64,000 nucleotides of DNA. It comes from Sporopachydermia quercuum (taxonomy: Eukaryota; Ascomycota; Sporopachydermiomycetes; Sporopachydermiales; Sporopachydermiaceae). The DNA lies in assembly GCA_001599295.1 (NCBI GenBank), contig BCGN01000011.1, forward strand, positions 1 through 64,000, in the 5' to 3' direction. A program made the position numbers and the translations under genes. Of this stretch, positions 1 through 10,017 are shown one piece after another. Under the pieces are notes generated by a model, which was given only the letters and a program-made list of their open reading frames with translations, was not told where the DNA came from and made no database searches. Positions within the stretch are counted from its first letter, which is position 1; each line of letters begins with the position of its first letter.

Positions 1-509
1 GAGCAGATTCTTATAATCCAGTCCCTGCTTTAACCATACATGCACCACCATCGTCACCCAATCTTCTATCTTCCCAATTGTCACTATTTTTCACCTTCTT
101 TTTTCGGTCCTGCATGAACGTACTTATACTAAGAGTGATTCAGAAGTTAATTGATCACATAATAAACTATGTTCTTTTTTGAAAATATCAAGCCGCTTCT
201 TTATATAATAAAGTCACATGATACAGTTCTCCTCACCTTCAAGGGTTTCCTTATAAAGTTTATCACATGAAACTTTTACAAACAAGAGAGGGTCAATCGA
301 TGCATGTTACCTCATCGACTATAAAATGATCATCTACTCCACAATTGAGTATTCTCGCACTTGAGGCAGGACACACAATCTAATTTTTGGATGGTTTACA
401 GCGTAATATCAACGATTTTATGAGATTCAAGAGATATATAAATCAAGAGTAGTACTAGTATACAAGTTCTAAATATTAAAATTCAGAATAGAGTTGAATA
501 ATTGAAAGA
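1..509. other. 5' flank of the IFRD-family gene
   Basis: There is no gene here on either strand. The stretch serves as the promoter of the plus-strand gene that begins at 510. A GTCACATG motif near 212-219 fits the Cbf1-type consensus RTCACRTG, and an ACCTCATCGA stretch near 309-318 resembles a PAC element (CTCATCG). Both are inferences from short motifs. Confidence 0.5.
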
Positions 510-2051
510 ATGACTACATTGCAGAGGCAGGCAGTATCAAGAAGCTCATCTCATGGCAGGCTTCATTCACCGCATACCTCGAGACCTTCTTCTCGAGCAA
601 GCCACAGAGTTGGCAGTCAAGAAGAAGAAGAAGAAGAAGGTTTGACAAATGAATATCTGTCTATGTCATTTTCTAATTTGAACATTGATCAGATATTATC
701 AAGAGCTAATTCACCATCTCCAGGCGATGATGAATCAAGAAGTATTGACAACAGGATTTCCCCTACTGATCTATCGAAACGGACGATTAAGTCTTCTTTT
801 TCATCTGCTATTGAAACATTGGCTGATCCTCCAAGAAAAACCTCTTCTTTCGCTAGACAAAGAGCCCTTGCCATTCTCTATCGCACTTTATCGCAAAAGT
901 TTGAACCCGAAATGATGAATAGCCACATTTTTGAACTCGTGGCTGAATCATTACTGAATGGAAGATCAGATATCGAAGATAAGCTTGCTATGAGAACTTT
1001 GACCACAATGGCTTTTACTGATTTGGATGAGTGTGCTGAAATTATCGGTGAACGGATTCTACCTAAGCTCACTTCCATGATTTCTAATGAATCGGTCCAA
1101 GGAGACGTTCGTGCCGCTGCCGTTAGAACTTATTCTTTATTGCAGTTCCTAATGCTGAATAATTCTGGTGCCCATAATTTAGATGAAATCATAAACTTCT
1201 TGTTGTCCATTTTCATGGAATCAACTAACGAGGAAGCGGAACTTGGTGCCTGGTGTATTTTGGGCATTGGTCTTTTAACTGGTTGCGCCCAATCTACTGA
1301 AACCAATATAAACAGATTGATTTCTGAAGCAATTGATGCTCTAGTTGACGTAATACAAGGAACATATCCCCCTGATGTTAAGAATGCTGGTGGTAAAGTT
1401 ATTGCCCTCTACTATCAAATGTATCAGTATCAATTTTATGAGAGTGATACTGCTATGGAGTCTGAGGAAACATATGATGATGAAATAGATACTCCATATT
1501 TTGACACTCAGGGCCTGGTTGATCAGCTAAGTGCTTTGGCTCATGAATCAACACGCCATTTGTCTAGAAAGGATAAGAAGTCAACCCGATCGCTGTTCAG
1601 GGATGTTGTTACGACCGTGGAACAGTTTTCTTCCCTTTCTTCTCGTGATTTTGTTGTTCAATCATTGAGATCACCTAGCAGTATTACTTCTGCCGATTTC
1701 ACTATTTTACATTTGAAATTAAACAAAGCCAAAGCACTCAATATTGACTCTTGGTATAAGGTCATCCTTGTTCAACATTTAAGATGGTTATTGGAAGAAG
1801 GTTTGCATACTCAGATTGCTAATAATCCAACCATTCAAGAAGTTGTGAATGGCTCTTCTTTGTCTAATATCATTAACAGTAATATGAAAGAAGGCCCAAA
1901 CTTTGGTGGATCCTTTATTCCAACAACCAATAGTGCTGATGACGATCTGGCCTGGGCTAGCCCCACTCGAAAACTAACTGGAAAGGCCAAAACACTGGCT
2001 GTGAAGCAAGCTAGAGATGATAAACTGCTTTTAGCTACAAACATCAGCTAA
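510..2051 (+). CDS. IFRD-family (interferon-related developmental regulator) protein
   Basis: This 513-residue protein belongs to the IFRD1/IFRD2 family. In animals these proteins bind ribosomes, and IFRD2 occupies inactive ones. The first 60 residues are Ser/Arg-rich with a run of seven glutamates. Residues about 85-400 form the helical, HEAT-like IFRD domain; typical blocks are LRTLTTMAFTDLDECAEII-like helices and ELGAWCILGIGLLTG. The tail (PTRKLTGKAKTLAVKQARDD) resembles the basic IFRD C-terminal segment. The ATG at 510 is the first in frame. The gene converges on NUP57, and a GATAA-rich tract lies just past its stop. Family assignment is from recognised motifs; a ribosome-linked role here is inferred. 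Saccharomyces cerevisiae has no well-known equivalent. Confidence 0.85.
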   Translation: MTTLQRQAVSRSSSHGRLHSPHTSRPSSRASHRVGSQEEEEEEGLTNEYLSMSFSNLNIDQILSRANSPSPGDDESRSIDNRISPTDLSKRTIKSSFSSAIETLADPPRKTSSFARQRALAILYRTLSQKFEPEMMNSHIFELVAESLLNGRSDIEDKLAMRTLTTMAFTDLDECAEIIGERILPKLTSMISNESVQGDVRAAAVRTYSLLQFLMLNNSGAHNLDEIINFLLSIFMESTNEEAELGAWCILGIGLLTGCAQSTETNINRLISEAIDALVDVIQGTYPPDVKNAGGKVIALYYQMYQYQFYESDTAMESEETYDDEIDTPYFDTQGLVDQLSALAHESTRHLSRKDKKSTRSLFRDVVTTVEQFSSLSSRDFVVQSLRSPSSITSADFTILHLKLNKAKALNIDSWYKVILVQHLRWLLEEGLHTQIANNPTIQEVVNGSSLSNIINSNMKEGPNFGGSFIPTTNSADDDLAWASPTRKLTGKAKTLAVKQARDDKLLLATNIS

Positions 2052-2558
2052 ATGGCTTTGATGGTTCAGTTTCATTCTTGGGTTTATTGTAAGAAACTTT
2101 TGTATCTTTTTGGATATTCCTTAAGAGTTTTTTTGTTATCATTTTGTCCCTATTCNCCTCACTCTCCCCATAGGGCTTTATCTTATCTTATCTTATCTTT
2201 ATCTTAATTGCTTCAATGTAATTGCTTGCCGTGTTCAAAAAGGACACATATTCATTGCTGTCTGTTATTTATATATATTGTATTGTTTGTATTGTTTGTA
2301 TTGGTTTGGTTGATTGATGATTTACGATTGATGAGATTTTGTTTACAGTTTATATATTCAAAAGTGAATTCTGCTTGTAGTACGTTTACGTGTTTCCAGT
2401 TCGTTTGATTGTGTCTATCACTGAATTTGATAACTCATTGATAACTGAAGTTTATTTAGATGTGTTCTAACAGAATTCATTGATTGATGGTCAGTTTCAT
2501 AGTATAAATACATCCATAATATGCAGAATCTAGAGCCGTTTGAATAGTACTGCAATCT
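2052..2558. other. Convergent 3' intergenic region with TTATC tandem repeat
   Basis: This gap lies between the 3' ends of the IFRD gene and NUP57. At about 2177-2206 there is a short tandem of TTATC units (GATAA on the other strand). One ambiguous base is at 2156. No gene is seen; a 66-codon open frame here is low-complexity and unlikely to be coding. Confidence 0.6.
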
Positions 2559-3965
2559 CTATTCTAATTCATCACCTTCAGGATCCTCATTTCTCTTAGT
2601 TAAAACATTGTATAATTCGAGCTCATCATTACTTAGAACAGAACAAAGATACCTCAAACCAGCCTGTTGAACTCTTAGCACTTCAACCAGCTTACTGACC
2701 TGTTCATCATTACCTCCACTGTTTCTAGCACTGTTCAATGAATCTCTGATATTGTTATTAAAATATTGAATGTTCTTTTCAAATGATCTACCGTCAGCTG
2801 ATTTATTGTTGCTTATAGTCTCCGGTGCGCTTAACTCTTTATTCAACTTGTTGCTGGTGAAGTAATTCCATTCTTCCCTGTCCACATCGTTGTCAGTACC
2901 ATCGTTAATACCAGAAGAGCTTCTAGCTTCCTTCAAGGTATTTAATTCTGCAACAATCTCGCTTATTTTTCCAAATCCATTGGCATCGTCTATAGTTTTC
3001 ATAAATTCGCTTAAGGTTGAGCTTAAAGATTCATCAAATGAACTTAAACTTTGCCCTTTATTCTTCAGGTACTCTAATTTAATGGCCAATACAAGACATC
3101 TATGCATCAACACTTTGAGCTTTCTTTTCATGGACTCAATTTTGACGGTAGTTATTAAATCATGCTTATCACTTAACGAGTTAATCTTTTCATGGGCATC
3201 GTTCATAATTGACCGGAAGCAATCAACTTGTCCTGATTGGACTTTTAATTTCAGCAAAACATCATTGAAACCTTGTGCTAAAACAGGTGCACTATTATGC
3301 TGATCTGGTCTTTGCCTAACAGCAGCTTCCCACTTCTGAGCGTTTTGATTCTCTGGTTTAGTTAAATGATTCGCCAAAGTTCCTTCGGGAATATCACGAG
3401 CATAGAAGTAAGTAGAAAATGCATAGTCAGGATGAGTAGGATTCACAGCATTTGCAACATTTATAAACATTTCATGTAAAGGAATTCTATTAGAGTCACT
3501 AACTGTTGAATTCAATAAGCCTAATGTATTGCTCGGTCCACCTATCAATGATGTGTTTGATGTGGCTGAGACTGGAACTGCCATACCGCCAGTTGTTTGG
3601 TTCGTTCCAACTTGTTGTGACGTAGTATTAAATAATGAAGACTGTAAAGGATTAACTGCTCCAGAAGCAGCATTATTAGAGTTAGTTCCTGTTGGTGTAT
3701 TAGCAATGGTACCACCAAATAGTGATTGAGTATTTGACGATGTGTTTGTTTGAAGCCCACCAAATAACGAGCTGGCTGGCTTGTTTGCTGTGTTAGTATT
3801 TGTATTGTTATTTGATCCAAATGAAAATCCACCACCTGTTTGCCCAGTTGTAGTTTGGTTTGTATTCAATCCTGCTCCAAATCCTGACCCAAGAGTAGAA
3901 CCAGTGTTGGAACCAGTAGCTGACCCCACTGTAGGTTTATTGAAACCCCCAAATGAGAATGACAT
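2559..3965 (-). CDS. NUP57: Nucleoporin Nup57 (NUP54 family)
   Basis: This 468-residue protein is an FG nucleoporin of the central channel. With Nsp1 and Nup49 it forms the channel trimer held in the pore by Nic96. Residues 1-150 are Gly/Asn/Thr-rich with FG repeats of SLFGG, SFGG and SFGS type. Residues about 165-215 carry the NUP54-family block around HPDYAFSTYFYARDIPEG. Residues 230-460 are predicted coiled coil. Saccharomyces Nup57 is 541 residues, so the FG part is shorter here. The ATG at 3965 starts directly with an FG motif. The gene diverges from the complex I gene over 1.1 kb. Confidence 0.9.
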   Translation of the reverse strand: MSFSFGGFNKPTVGSATGSNTGSTLGSGFGAGLNTNQTTTGQTGGGFSFGSNNNTNTNTANKPASSLFGGLQTNTSSNTQSLFGGTIANTPTGTNSNNAASGAVNPLQSSLFNTTSQQVGTNQTTGGMAVPVSATSNTSLIGGPSNTLGLLNSTVSDSNRIPLHEMFINVANAVNPTHPDYAFSTYFYARDIPEGTLANHLTKPENQNAQKWEAAVRQRPDQHNSAPVLAQGFNDVLLKLKVQSGQVDCFRSIMNDAHEKINSLSDKHDLITTVKIESMKRKLKVLMHRCLVLAIKLEYLKNKGQSLSSFDESLSSTLSEFMKTIDDANGFGKISEIVAELNTLKEARSSSGINDGTDNDVDREEWNYFTSNKLNKELSAPETISNNKSADGRSFEKNIQYFNNNIRDSLNSARNSGGNDEQVSKLVEVLRVQQAGLRYLCSVLSNDELELYNVLTKRNEDPEGDELE

Positions 3966-5073
3966 TATGAGAATAGGAGAATGAGATTAGTTGAACCACA
4001 CGTGACAGTATACACAGTAGGATAAAATATTACTTCCTAGAGCTGAAGTATAACGAATTGATTTAATTCAGGTACTTCTCCGTAGCAAGATCATTCAAAA
4101 TCTGGTTTGATCTGATGATATGCGCTTTCTCCTTGTGTCAACTGCTTGTTTCTCAATGCAAAGGTAATAAGATAGTATGATGATACGCGTTAAATCAATG
4201 GCCAAATTTCCGCCAAATCAATTACTGATTCATCAAACTTTGACTCCCTGTTTTCCCTTCTCATCCTTCTGCAAGTGGGATTTATCATCAATCACAATGT
4301 AACGTAATAATCCTTCTGTCAGTAAATAAAAACATTCCATACAAAAAGAGAAACAGTATTAAACACTTCACATCTCCTTACAAGCAGTTCATAAAAAGAG
4401 ATTTTCCATACATTTATAGTACACCTATGCACCCACTATCTTCAGAAATGCAATTTCAATATAACATCTCCTTCTGTAATTTCTTATATGAGGTGAGACT
4501 TGATATGAATGTTATCAAGTATGATATTTACGCTGAAACTCAATTTCTACAACGGGCTTAGCGTAAATAACAGACCTTCCTCAGCAACCAACCATATTCG
4601 TCGCTTTAGGCATGCATATCATTATGGGATGGGTTTCTACTCTGTCTATCTGATGATTGAGCGAAAATCTACAGTGGATATATTATTACTTGCCGACGAT
4701 CGAGCTACTATTCGAGAGGTCTATTCAAAGAGATTAACTGTAAGACTCAGAATCAACAGGGAAACCAGGTAGAAGTTGTTCCAGGAAAAGAGTTTCTGGA
4801 ATTGAATCAAAGGCTCAAAGACTATTGTATTGTATCACTTGGTCTGTTTACAGAGACAGGGAAGATAAGAATACATATATAAGAGTAGAATATAACATCT
4901 GAACCAGAGACTCAATAGCATATTATTAGCATTGGAAGTTGTTTGAAGGATTGAATCGAAAAGTGTTAATTCTCAAAAGACTACAGGAAACAATACAGTA
5001 CAAATAAATATCTACCAATAACTGTTAGATTACCTTACAGAACTATTCGCAATAATTTTCATCAATTATCACA
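3966..5073. other. Divergent promoter region NUP57 / complex I gene
   Basis: A 1.1-kb region between two divergent starts. It holds an ACGCGT (MluI-box) at 4195-4200 and a CACGTGAC at about 3999-4006, which resembles a Cbf1 site. An 87-codon plus-strand frame at 4509-4772 has an ATG but no recognisable domain and a mixed composition. I do not call it a gene. Confidence 0.5.
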
Positions 5074-5604
5074 ATGTCAGCATTACCAGAAAGAGACGTG
5101 AAAGTTCAATTCAAGGTACTGGTAGACCCAACACCAATGCCTGATCACATTCCTGATTGTCCTGAAGTTGGAGCCACATCAGCACCATTACTATCAGCAT
5201 CATATTTCATTGGTGCCAGATGTTTACCTTATAATGATGATTTTATGCTTTGTAAGAAAGAATCAAAAGGCAATGGGCAATTTGATTGTTTAAAAGAAGG
5301 ACGTAGAGTTACAAGATGTGCTATTTCTGTTTTGAAAGATATCAACACTCACTGCTTAGATTCTTTCCGATTACATTGGCAATGTTTGGAACAGAACAAT
5401 CATGAATTGAATGGCTGCAGAACAGCTGAGAAATTATTGAATAAATGTGTATTTGATAACTTAAAACTGGAGAAGAAGATCCCCGATATACCAGAAAATG
5501 AGGTTCCTATTCATTTGAAGGAAAAACCACTATATCTACCAAATGTTGAAGATGCTGCTTCGAGGAAGGCTTATGAGTTGGCAAGAGCAGAAGGTAAAAT
5601 ATAA
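5074..5604 (+). CDS. NADH:ubiquinone oxidoreductase subunit, NDUFA8 family (complex I)
   Basis: This 176-residue protein is the accessory complex I subunit called NDUFA8 in human and PGIV/NUPM-type in fungi. It sits on the intermembrane-space face of the membrane arm and is imported by the Mia40 route. The sequence shows four CX9C motifs, forming two CHCH domains: CLPYNDDFMLC, CLKEGRRVTRC, CLDSFRLHWQC and CRTAEKLLNKC, within residues about 50-130. There is no presequence, as expected for a Mia40 client. Its presence shows that the organism keeps respiratory complex I, which Saccharomyces and close relatives lack. The ATG at 5074 is the first in frame. The gene converges on CTF4. Confidence 0.93.
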   Translation: MSALPERDVKVQFKVLVDPTPMPDHIPDCPEVGATSAPLLSASYFIGARCLPYNDDFMLCKKESKGNGQFDCLKEGRRVTRCAISVLKDINTHCLDSFRLHWQCLEQNNHELNGCRTAEKLLNKCVFDNLKLEKKIPDIPENEVPIHLKEKPLYLPNVEDAASRKAYELARAEGKI

Positions 5605-6120
5605 TTGATAGCTATTTTCTACTAGAAAACATCAAATTACATTCATCATATTTTTCTTGTTTGGTTTTTTATGGGGATTGTTCGCTTCTGGAGCTCAATT
5701 GAAGGAGAAGTTCTTTCGACGGATTATCGCTAACTGTTTTGGTTTACGGAAAGAGAACAAAATGTTTTATTTATTAAAATCAGGTACTTAAATAACTTCT
5801 ACATGGTAATTGGGTTTCCGCTGGTTAATGTAAACTGGTCTGTCATCTTGGTTGGAACAGCATATATCTTCAACTTGATCCGATATAGAATTACATCTTG
5901 GTTAGTTATACTAACAATGCATTTTTCATTTTGTTTTACTTCTTTATTTGGAACGAGGCACTATCTCATAGTTCAGTAAAGAAAAGGAGATCGTAGGAAA
6001 TGTTAGCTGGTCGTTTTCCTAAGCCTTATTTATGGAACTGCGTAAAAGCTATGCGACCTGATTGAGTACATTAATAGAATAGATGGTATTATATCTATAG
6101 TAAGTGTGGTTCTATTATTA
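5605..6120. other. Convergent 3' intergenic region with a possible 58-codon ORF
   Basis: The stretch between the 3' ends of the complex I gene and CTF4 contains an ATG-started plus-strand frame at 5803-5979. It encodes 58 residues with two hydrophobic stretches (SVILVGTAYIFNLI and SWLVILTMHFSFCFTSLF). No family is recognised. It may be chance, or part of a 3' UTR. Confidence 0.3.
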
Positions 6121-9100
6121 CTAATTCTCACGACCTTCTTTCAACTTATTGATCTTGGCGATAGCATTATTCATTTCGAATCGAAGAACAATCTGTAAAG
6201 CTGCATCTAATGCCTTGTCAGTATTGAGTAGATTTGCTAGTGCTACAGTCTTATTAGTTTTTCCTTCCTGACAGGCATTATATATCAACCTTAGAACTGT
6301 CTTATCAGAAGAAATCTTCTGCTCCTGTAAAGCGACCTGCATATCATCAACGTCAAGATCCTCTGACTCATCATATGTTTCTTCAGTAGCCATTCTGCAA
6401 TCAATTGTGTCTTGTACCAACTGTTGAAAGATCATTTGATGCATAAACTCTTGATGGAAACCGAATATTTTATATTCTTCTTCATCTACATCCTCTGGCA
6501 CTTCATCTTCATCATCAATTGTTCCGTCTCTAACGATTTTCACTTTGCTGAAACCAGGAGCGATAGGGACAGTTGCTTGAATCTCAATTGGCATGCTTAA
6601 AGGAATACTAGGGGGATCATTAACTCCATTGGTTAAAACACAAGAGATTCTGCCTTGATCAACGGAAATTGGCCAATAACCTTCGGATTTTTCGTTCTCA
6701 GCGTCCGCTTTATTTCTTGATAGCATTTTTTTCAAATCAAGCAGTGGAACCCATCTAGCATTATTAGGTGAACCTTTTCTCCAGTGCAATAAAACCAATA
6801 GAGTGCCAGTTGAATCAAATATAACTGGGTCCCCATTAGACGAGAAGAACATGTTTTTAAGCTTGTTTCCGTCAATGATATTAATATCCAATACTTGATC
6901 TCTTTGTAGGAATCTTCCTCCACCAAGAGCAGTACTTCCGGTTGACGAAGACGAACTAATACCATAATCTTCAATTGAATAGGTCAAATGATTCCCATTT
7001 GACCTTACAGACCACACATAGTCTTTCCAAGTGCTAATTGACACTATGGGACCATTCGATTGCCGATAGATACCCAAAGGTGTACCATGAATATCATAAA
7101 TACGAATATAACCATTGGTTGTACTGATAACAACAACTTTTGAGCTAACAGCAATTGCATTAATGCCATCCTCTTCTTCACCAGAATCGCTTTCACCATA
7201 TGAATCACTCTTACCTATAATTGATGTTCTATTGAACACTGGGAAGCTCAACTCCCAACTATCCATGATATTATCATGAGGCCTATAAAGGAAAGTAGAG
7301 TAGAACTGTGATCTTTTTCCTTGATATATTTTTCTTTGTCTCTGGTTTTCTTTGAAGCCTCTGGCAAATATACATGCGTCTTTACTTATTGCGGCTAAAT
7401 CATAACCTATATGATCATCAAAATGATACTCTCTGTGCAGGCTTTTATCAAAGAAAGAAACTGTAACAGAAAATCTTCTATCCTCTAAATTTGAGCTATT
7501 CGGTTCTAAATTAACAGTCCATGCATAACCAATAGAATTCATTGTTAAGTACTTCCGATTGTTTTTCCACTCAGTACTTCCAGGTTGGAAAGGTTCCTGG
7601 CCAATTGGTTTGGTATCAAATTTACTCTTAGTTAAAGAAAATGTAGCGGTTGAAGGTTGATAAGCAGATGGCCTATCAGCCAAATCTTCAATCCTTCTTT
7701 TCTTTTGAGAAGTATAACCTGCACCATCATTGTCAACAATCCAATCATCTATATCATCACCTGCATCGTATTGATCGTCTGCCGGTGTAAGCATATTGAG
7801 ATCATCATCTAAATCATCACCAAATTCTTCTTTTCCCAGATTTGAAGGTTCTTGAAGAGGTTTGATATCATTATTTGTATGATTATGAGCAATTGGTTCC
7901 TTTGGTTCTTCCTGCTCGTATTTCTTCTCTTTATTCTCTTCCAATAGTTCAGAATTCTGAGCTTCTTTTCTTTTCTTTCTTAGTTCTTGCTTTCTTTTCT
8001 TCTTAGCCTCTCTCTTAAATGCTTTTATGTCATAGGTTACTCCAGATCTCTTTATCTTCCCCTGTCGTTGTTTTTTCCCCTCTTCCTCGTCTTCATCTTC
8101 ATCTTCATCTGTTTCTTCTGCCTCGTCTACTTCCACTCCTTCCTCGTCATCTTCTTCATCCCCATCCTCATCATCTTCACTCGCCACATCATCAACTAAT
8201 ATATTTCTGTGTCTAGTTTGTTCATCCTCTTCATCTTCATCCTCATCTTCCATATCACTTATATCATCCTCATCATCCTCTAAATATAGTATTCTCTTAG
8301 CTGTTGAATTCCTTGTTCCTAAATCGAAGTCAGACAAAAAATGAGTAAATACTATGATGGATCCACCGTTGGTACTAACAAATAGTTTACCTTTCGTTGA
8401 TTCAACAGAACCCCAAGATAAAGAAATAGGATACCCTAAAGATTCCTCCAGCTTTTCATCTTCAGATTCTTCTATCTGGTCGCATGTGAACGTATTGATC
8501 AGTTTCTTCGTACTGATATGCCAAATTATAATTCTTCTATCGGTTCCCGAACATGAAGCTAAAAATTCACCGTCGGAAGAAATTTCTAATGCAGTTATTA
8601 GAGACTTGTGGGAAATTGTGGCTGGATCACTCAAAGTGCCGTGTTCTGCAAAATTATCGGGAACAGAGTACAAAGCAATTTCTTTATTGATGGTTGGAAA
8701 TGCCAGCAGGTCGCCTTTTGGACTCCATACAGCTTTGGATGAAATGTCTTTGTCAGGTTCGGAAAGGCCAATTTTAATTACTTTAGGAATGCCATCCAAT
8801 TGCTTGATGAGTTTTAAAGACGTCTTATTTTTACCATTAGCACCTTCTCCATCTAATGCTTGTTCTAGTTGATCCCCATCGGTATCAGCGATCTCACTAT
8901 CCTGGAACGAAAATACACTAACTTTACCATCAGTTCCACTAGTTGCTAAAAAATCACCTTTTGGACTAAATGAGACGTAAACGTATGATACAGAGGTATT
9001 GCTATTTGGTATAGTGATTGTTTCTGAATTAGAATCTATACTCACTAATTTTGAAGTACCATCATCAGAAACTATCGCAACCCATTTCTCATTAGGAGAA

Positions 9101-9552
9101 ACTGAAACATCTCGAATAGGTAAAGTTACTCTGAGAAGAGTTTTCAACTCTTCTCCTGTTTCTGTATTAAATAACTTAGATGTTCCATCAATTGAACCTG
9201 AAACAATATAAGAACCTAATGGAGATACCGTAACACAGGATGCATCATCACGATGGGCACTGATAGGAAAAGGTTCACTAAAAATATCGCTTTTCGCAAA
9301 TTTACGTAAAATCCCCATTGGGGCTGCTGACACTAAATTTGAGCCATCCCTGGAGCATGAAATATATATTCTCCCTGATTTCCTTGAGATTTTTTTCGCC
9401 CTTATTTGAGGGTGAGTCATTTGATCTATTGACATTGAATATGCCTCACTATCACTTGACGCGTTACGAGCTGTTCGATTAGAGATATCAATGTAGTCTT
9501 TTGGTCTACTTGAAAAATGAGTTACCCCAAAAGCGTGTTCACGAGATTTCAT
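6121..9552 (-). CDS. CTF4: Ctf4 / And-1 (WDHD1) replisome adaptor
   Basis: This 1143-residue protein is Ctf4/And-1, the trimeric hub that links the CMG helicase to DNA polymerase alpha and supports sister-chromatid cohesion. Residues about 50-390 form an N-terminal WD40 propeller (repeats with VSGSIDGTSKLFN, IAIVSDDGTSKL and ASCSGTDRRIIIWH-like ends). Residues about 420-560 are strongly acidic, then basic and low complexity. Residues about 650-990 form the second (SepB) propeller, with WTVNLEPNSS, IAVSSKVVVISTTNGYIRIYD and VSISTWKDYVWSV. The C-terminus is the helical trimer-associated domain. Yeast Ctf4 is 927 residues and human WDHD1 1129, so the acidic insert explains the size. An in-frame ATG at residue 44 is an alternative start. 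An ACGCGT box 148 bp upstream suggests G1/S control. Confidence 0.92.
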   Translation of the reverse strand: MKSREHAFGVTHFSSRPKDYIDISNRTARNASSDSEAYSMSIDQMTHPQIRAKKISRKSGRIYISCSRDGSNLVSAAPMGILRKFAKSDIFSEPFPISAHRDDASCVTVSPLGSYIVSGSIDGTSKLFNTETGEELKTLLRVTLPIRDVSVSPNEKWVAIVSDDGTSKLVSIDSNSETITIPNSNTSVSYVYVSFSPKGDFLATSGTDGKVSVFSFQDSEIADTDGDQLEQALDGEGANGKNKTSLKLIKQLDGIPKVIKIGLSEPDKDISSKAVWSPKGDLLAFPTINKEIALYSVPDNFAEHGTLSDPATISHKSLITALEISSDGEFLASCSGTDRRIIIWHISTKKLINTFTCDQIEESEDEKLEESLGYPISLSWGSVESTKGKLFVSTNGGSIIVFTHFLSDFDLGTRNSTAKRILYLEDDEDDISDMEDEDEDEEDEQTRHRNILVDDVASEDDEDGDEEDDEEGVEVDEAEETDEDEDEDEEEGKKQRQGKIKRSGVTYDIKAFKREAKKKRKQELRKKRKEAQNSELLEENKEKKYEQEEPKEPIAHNHTNNDIKPLQEPSNLGKEEFGDDLDDDLNMLTPADDQYDAGDDIDDWIVDNDGAGYTSQKKRRIEDLADRPSAYQPSTATFSLTKSKFDTKPIGQEPFQPGSTEWKNNRKYLTMNSIGYAWTVNLEPNSSNLEDRRFSVTVSFFDKSLHREYHFDDHIGYDLAAISKDACIFARGFKENQRQRKIYQGKRSQFYSTFLYRPHDNIMDSWELSFPVFNRTSIIGKSDSYGESDSGEEEDGINAIAVSSKVVVISTTNGYIRIYDIHGTPLGIYRQSNGPIVSISTWKDYVWSVRSNGNHLTYSIEDYGISSSSSTGSTALGGGRFLQRDQVLDINIIDGNKLKNMFFSSNGDPVIFDSTGTLLVLLHWRKGSPNNARWVPLLDLKKMLSRNKADAENEKSEGYWPISVDQGRISCVLTNGVNDPPSIPLSMPIEIQATVPIAPGFSKVKIVRDGTIDDEDEVPEDVDEEEYKIFGFHQEFMHQMIFQQLVQDTIDCRMATEETYDESEDLDVDDMQVALQEQKISSDKTVLRLIYNACQEGKTNKTVALANLLNTDKALDAALQIVLRFEMNNAIAKINKLKEGREN

Positions 9553-10017
9553 GAAGATTGTTGAAACAAAAGACAGTCACTAAAATAACGAATAAATGAT
9601 AAGAAACAGCTATATTTTTGGACAGTAGCTCCAATATATTTTATTTATGATCTGGTTCGCGAGAACGAATTGAAAGAGAAACCACCTTCAAATCTTATCA
9701 CGCGTAATCGTCGTGTTTGTGGTAGGATTAACTTTAGAGTAATAAACTATTATGTGATCATAATGTACCAGTATTTTGTTCTCAGACGAAATTGTAGATG
9801 ATAGATTCCACACATTTAATCAGGTGCAGCACTGCTACAGATTTCATTCAATTTATTTACCCATCAGATAAGCAACTGTTTTGATTTTGAAAGTAAATCG
9901 CTGCTAGGTATTGTTGATTATGGCATGTATTGCTGTTTAGTGGTGTTTTTAGTACTGAGGAAAGATAGTAATCAAATATTAGTATACCAGACAGTTTCAA
10001 CGCTGAGATAAGAAACA
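9553..10017. other. Divergent promoter region CTF4 / COG2
   Basis: A 465-bp region shared by two divergent starts. It contains the MluI-box described separately. Nothing else with a clear function is seen. Confidence 0.6.
9700..9705. promoter_or_regulatory. MluI cell-cycle box (MCB) upstream of CTF4
   Basis: The palindrome ACGCGT is the core of the MBF (Mbp1-Swi6) site that drives G1/S genes in yeasts. It lies about 150 bp from the CTF4 start, as expected for a replication gene. This is inferred from motif and position. Confidence 0.5.

Noticed and set aside
8354-8872. 172-codon plus-strand open frame
   Set aside because: It lies antisense inside CTF4 and has no family signal; it is a by-product of the coding strand.
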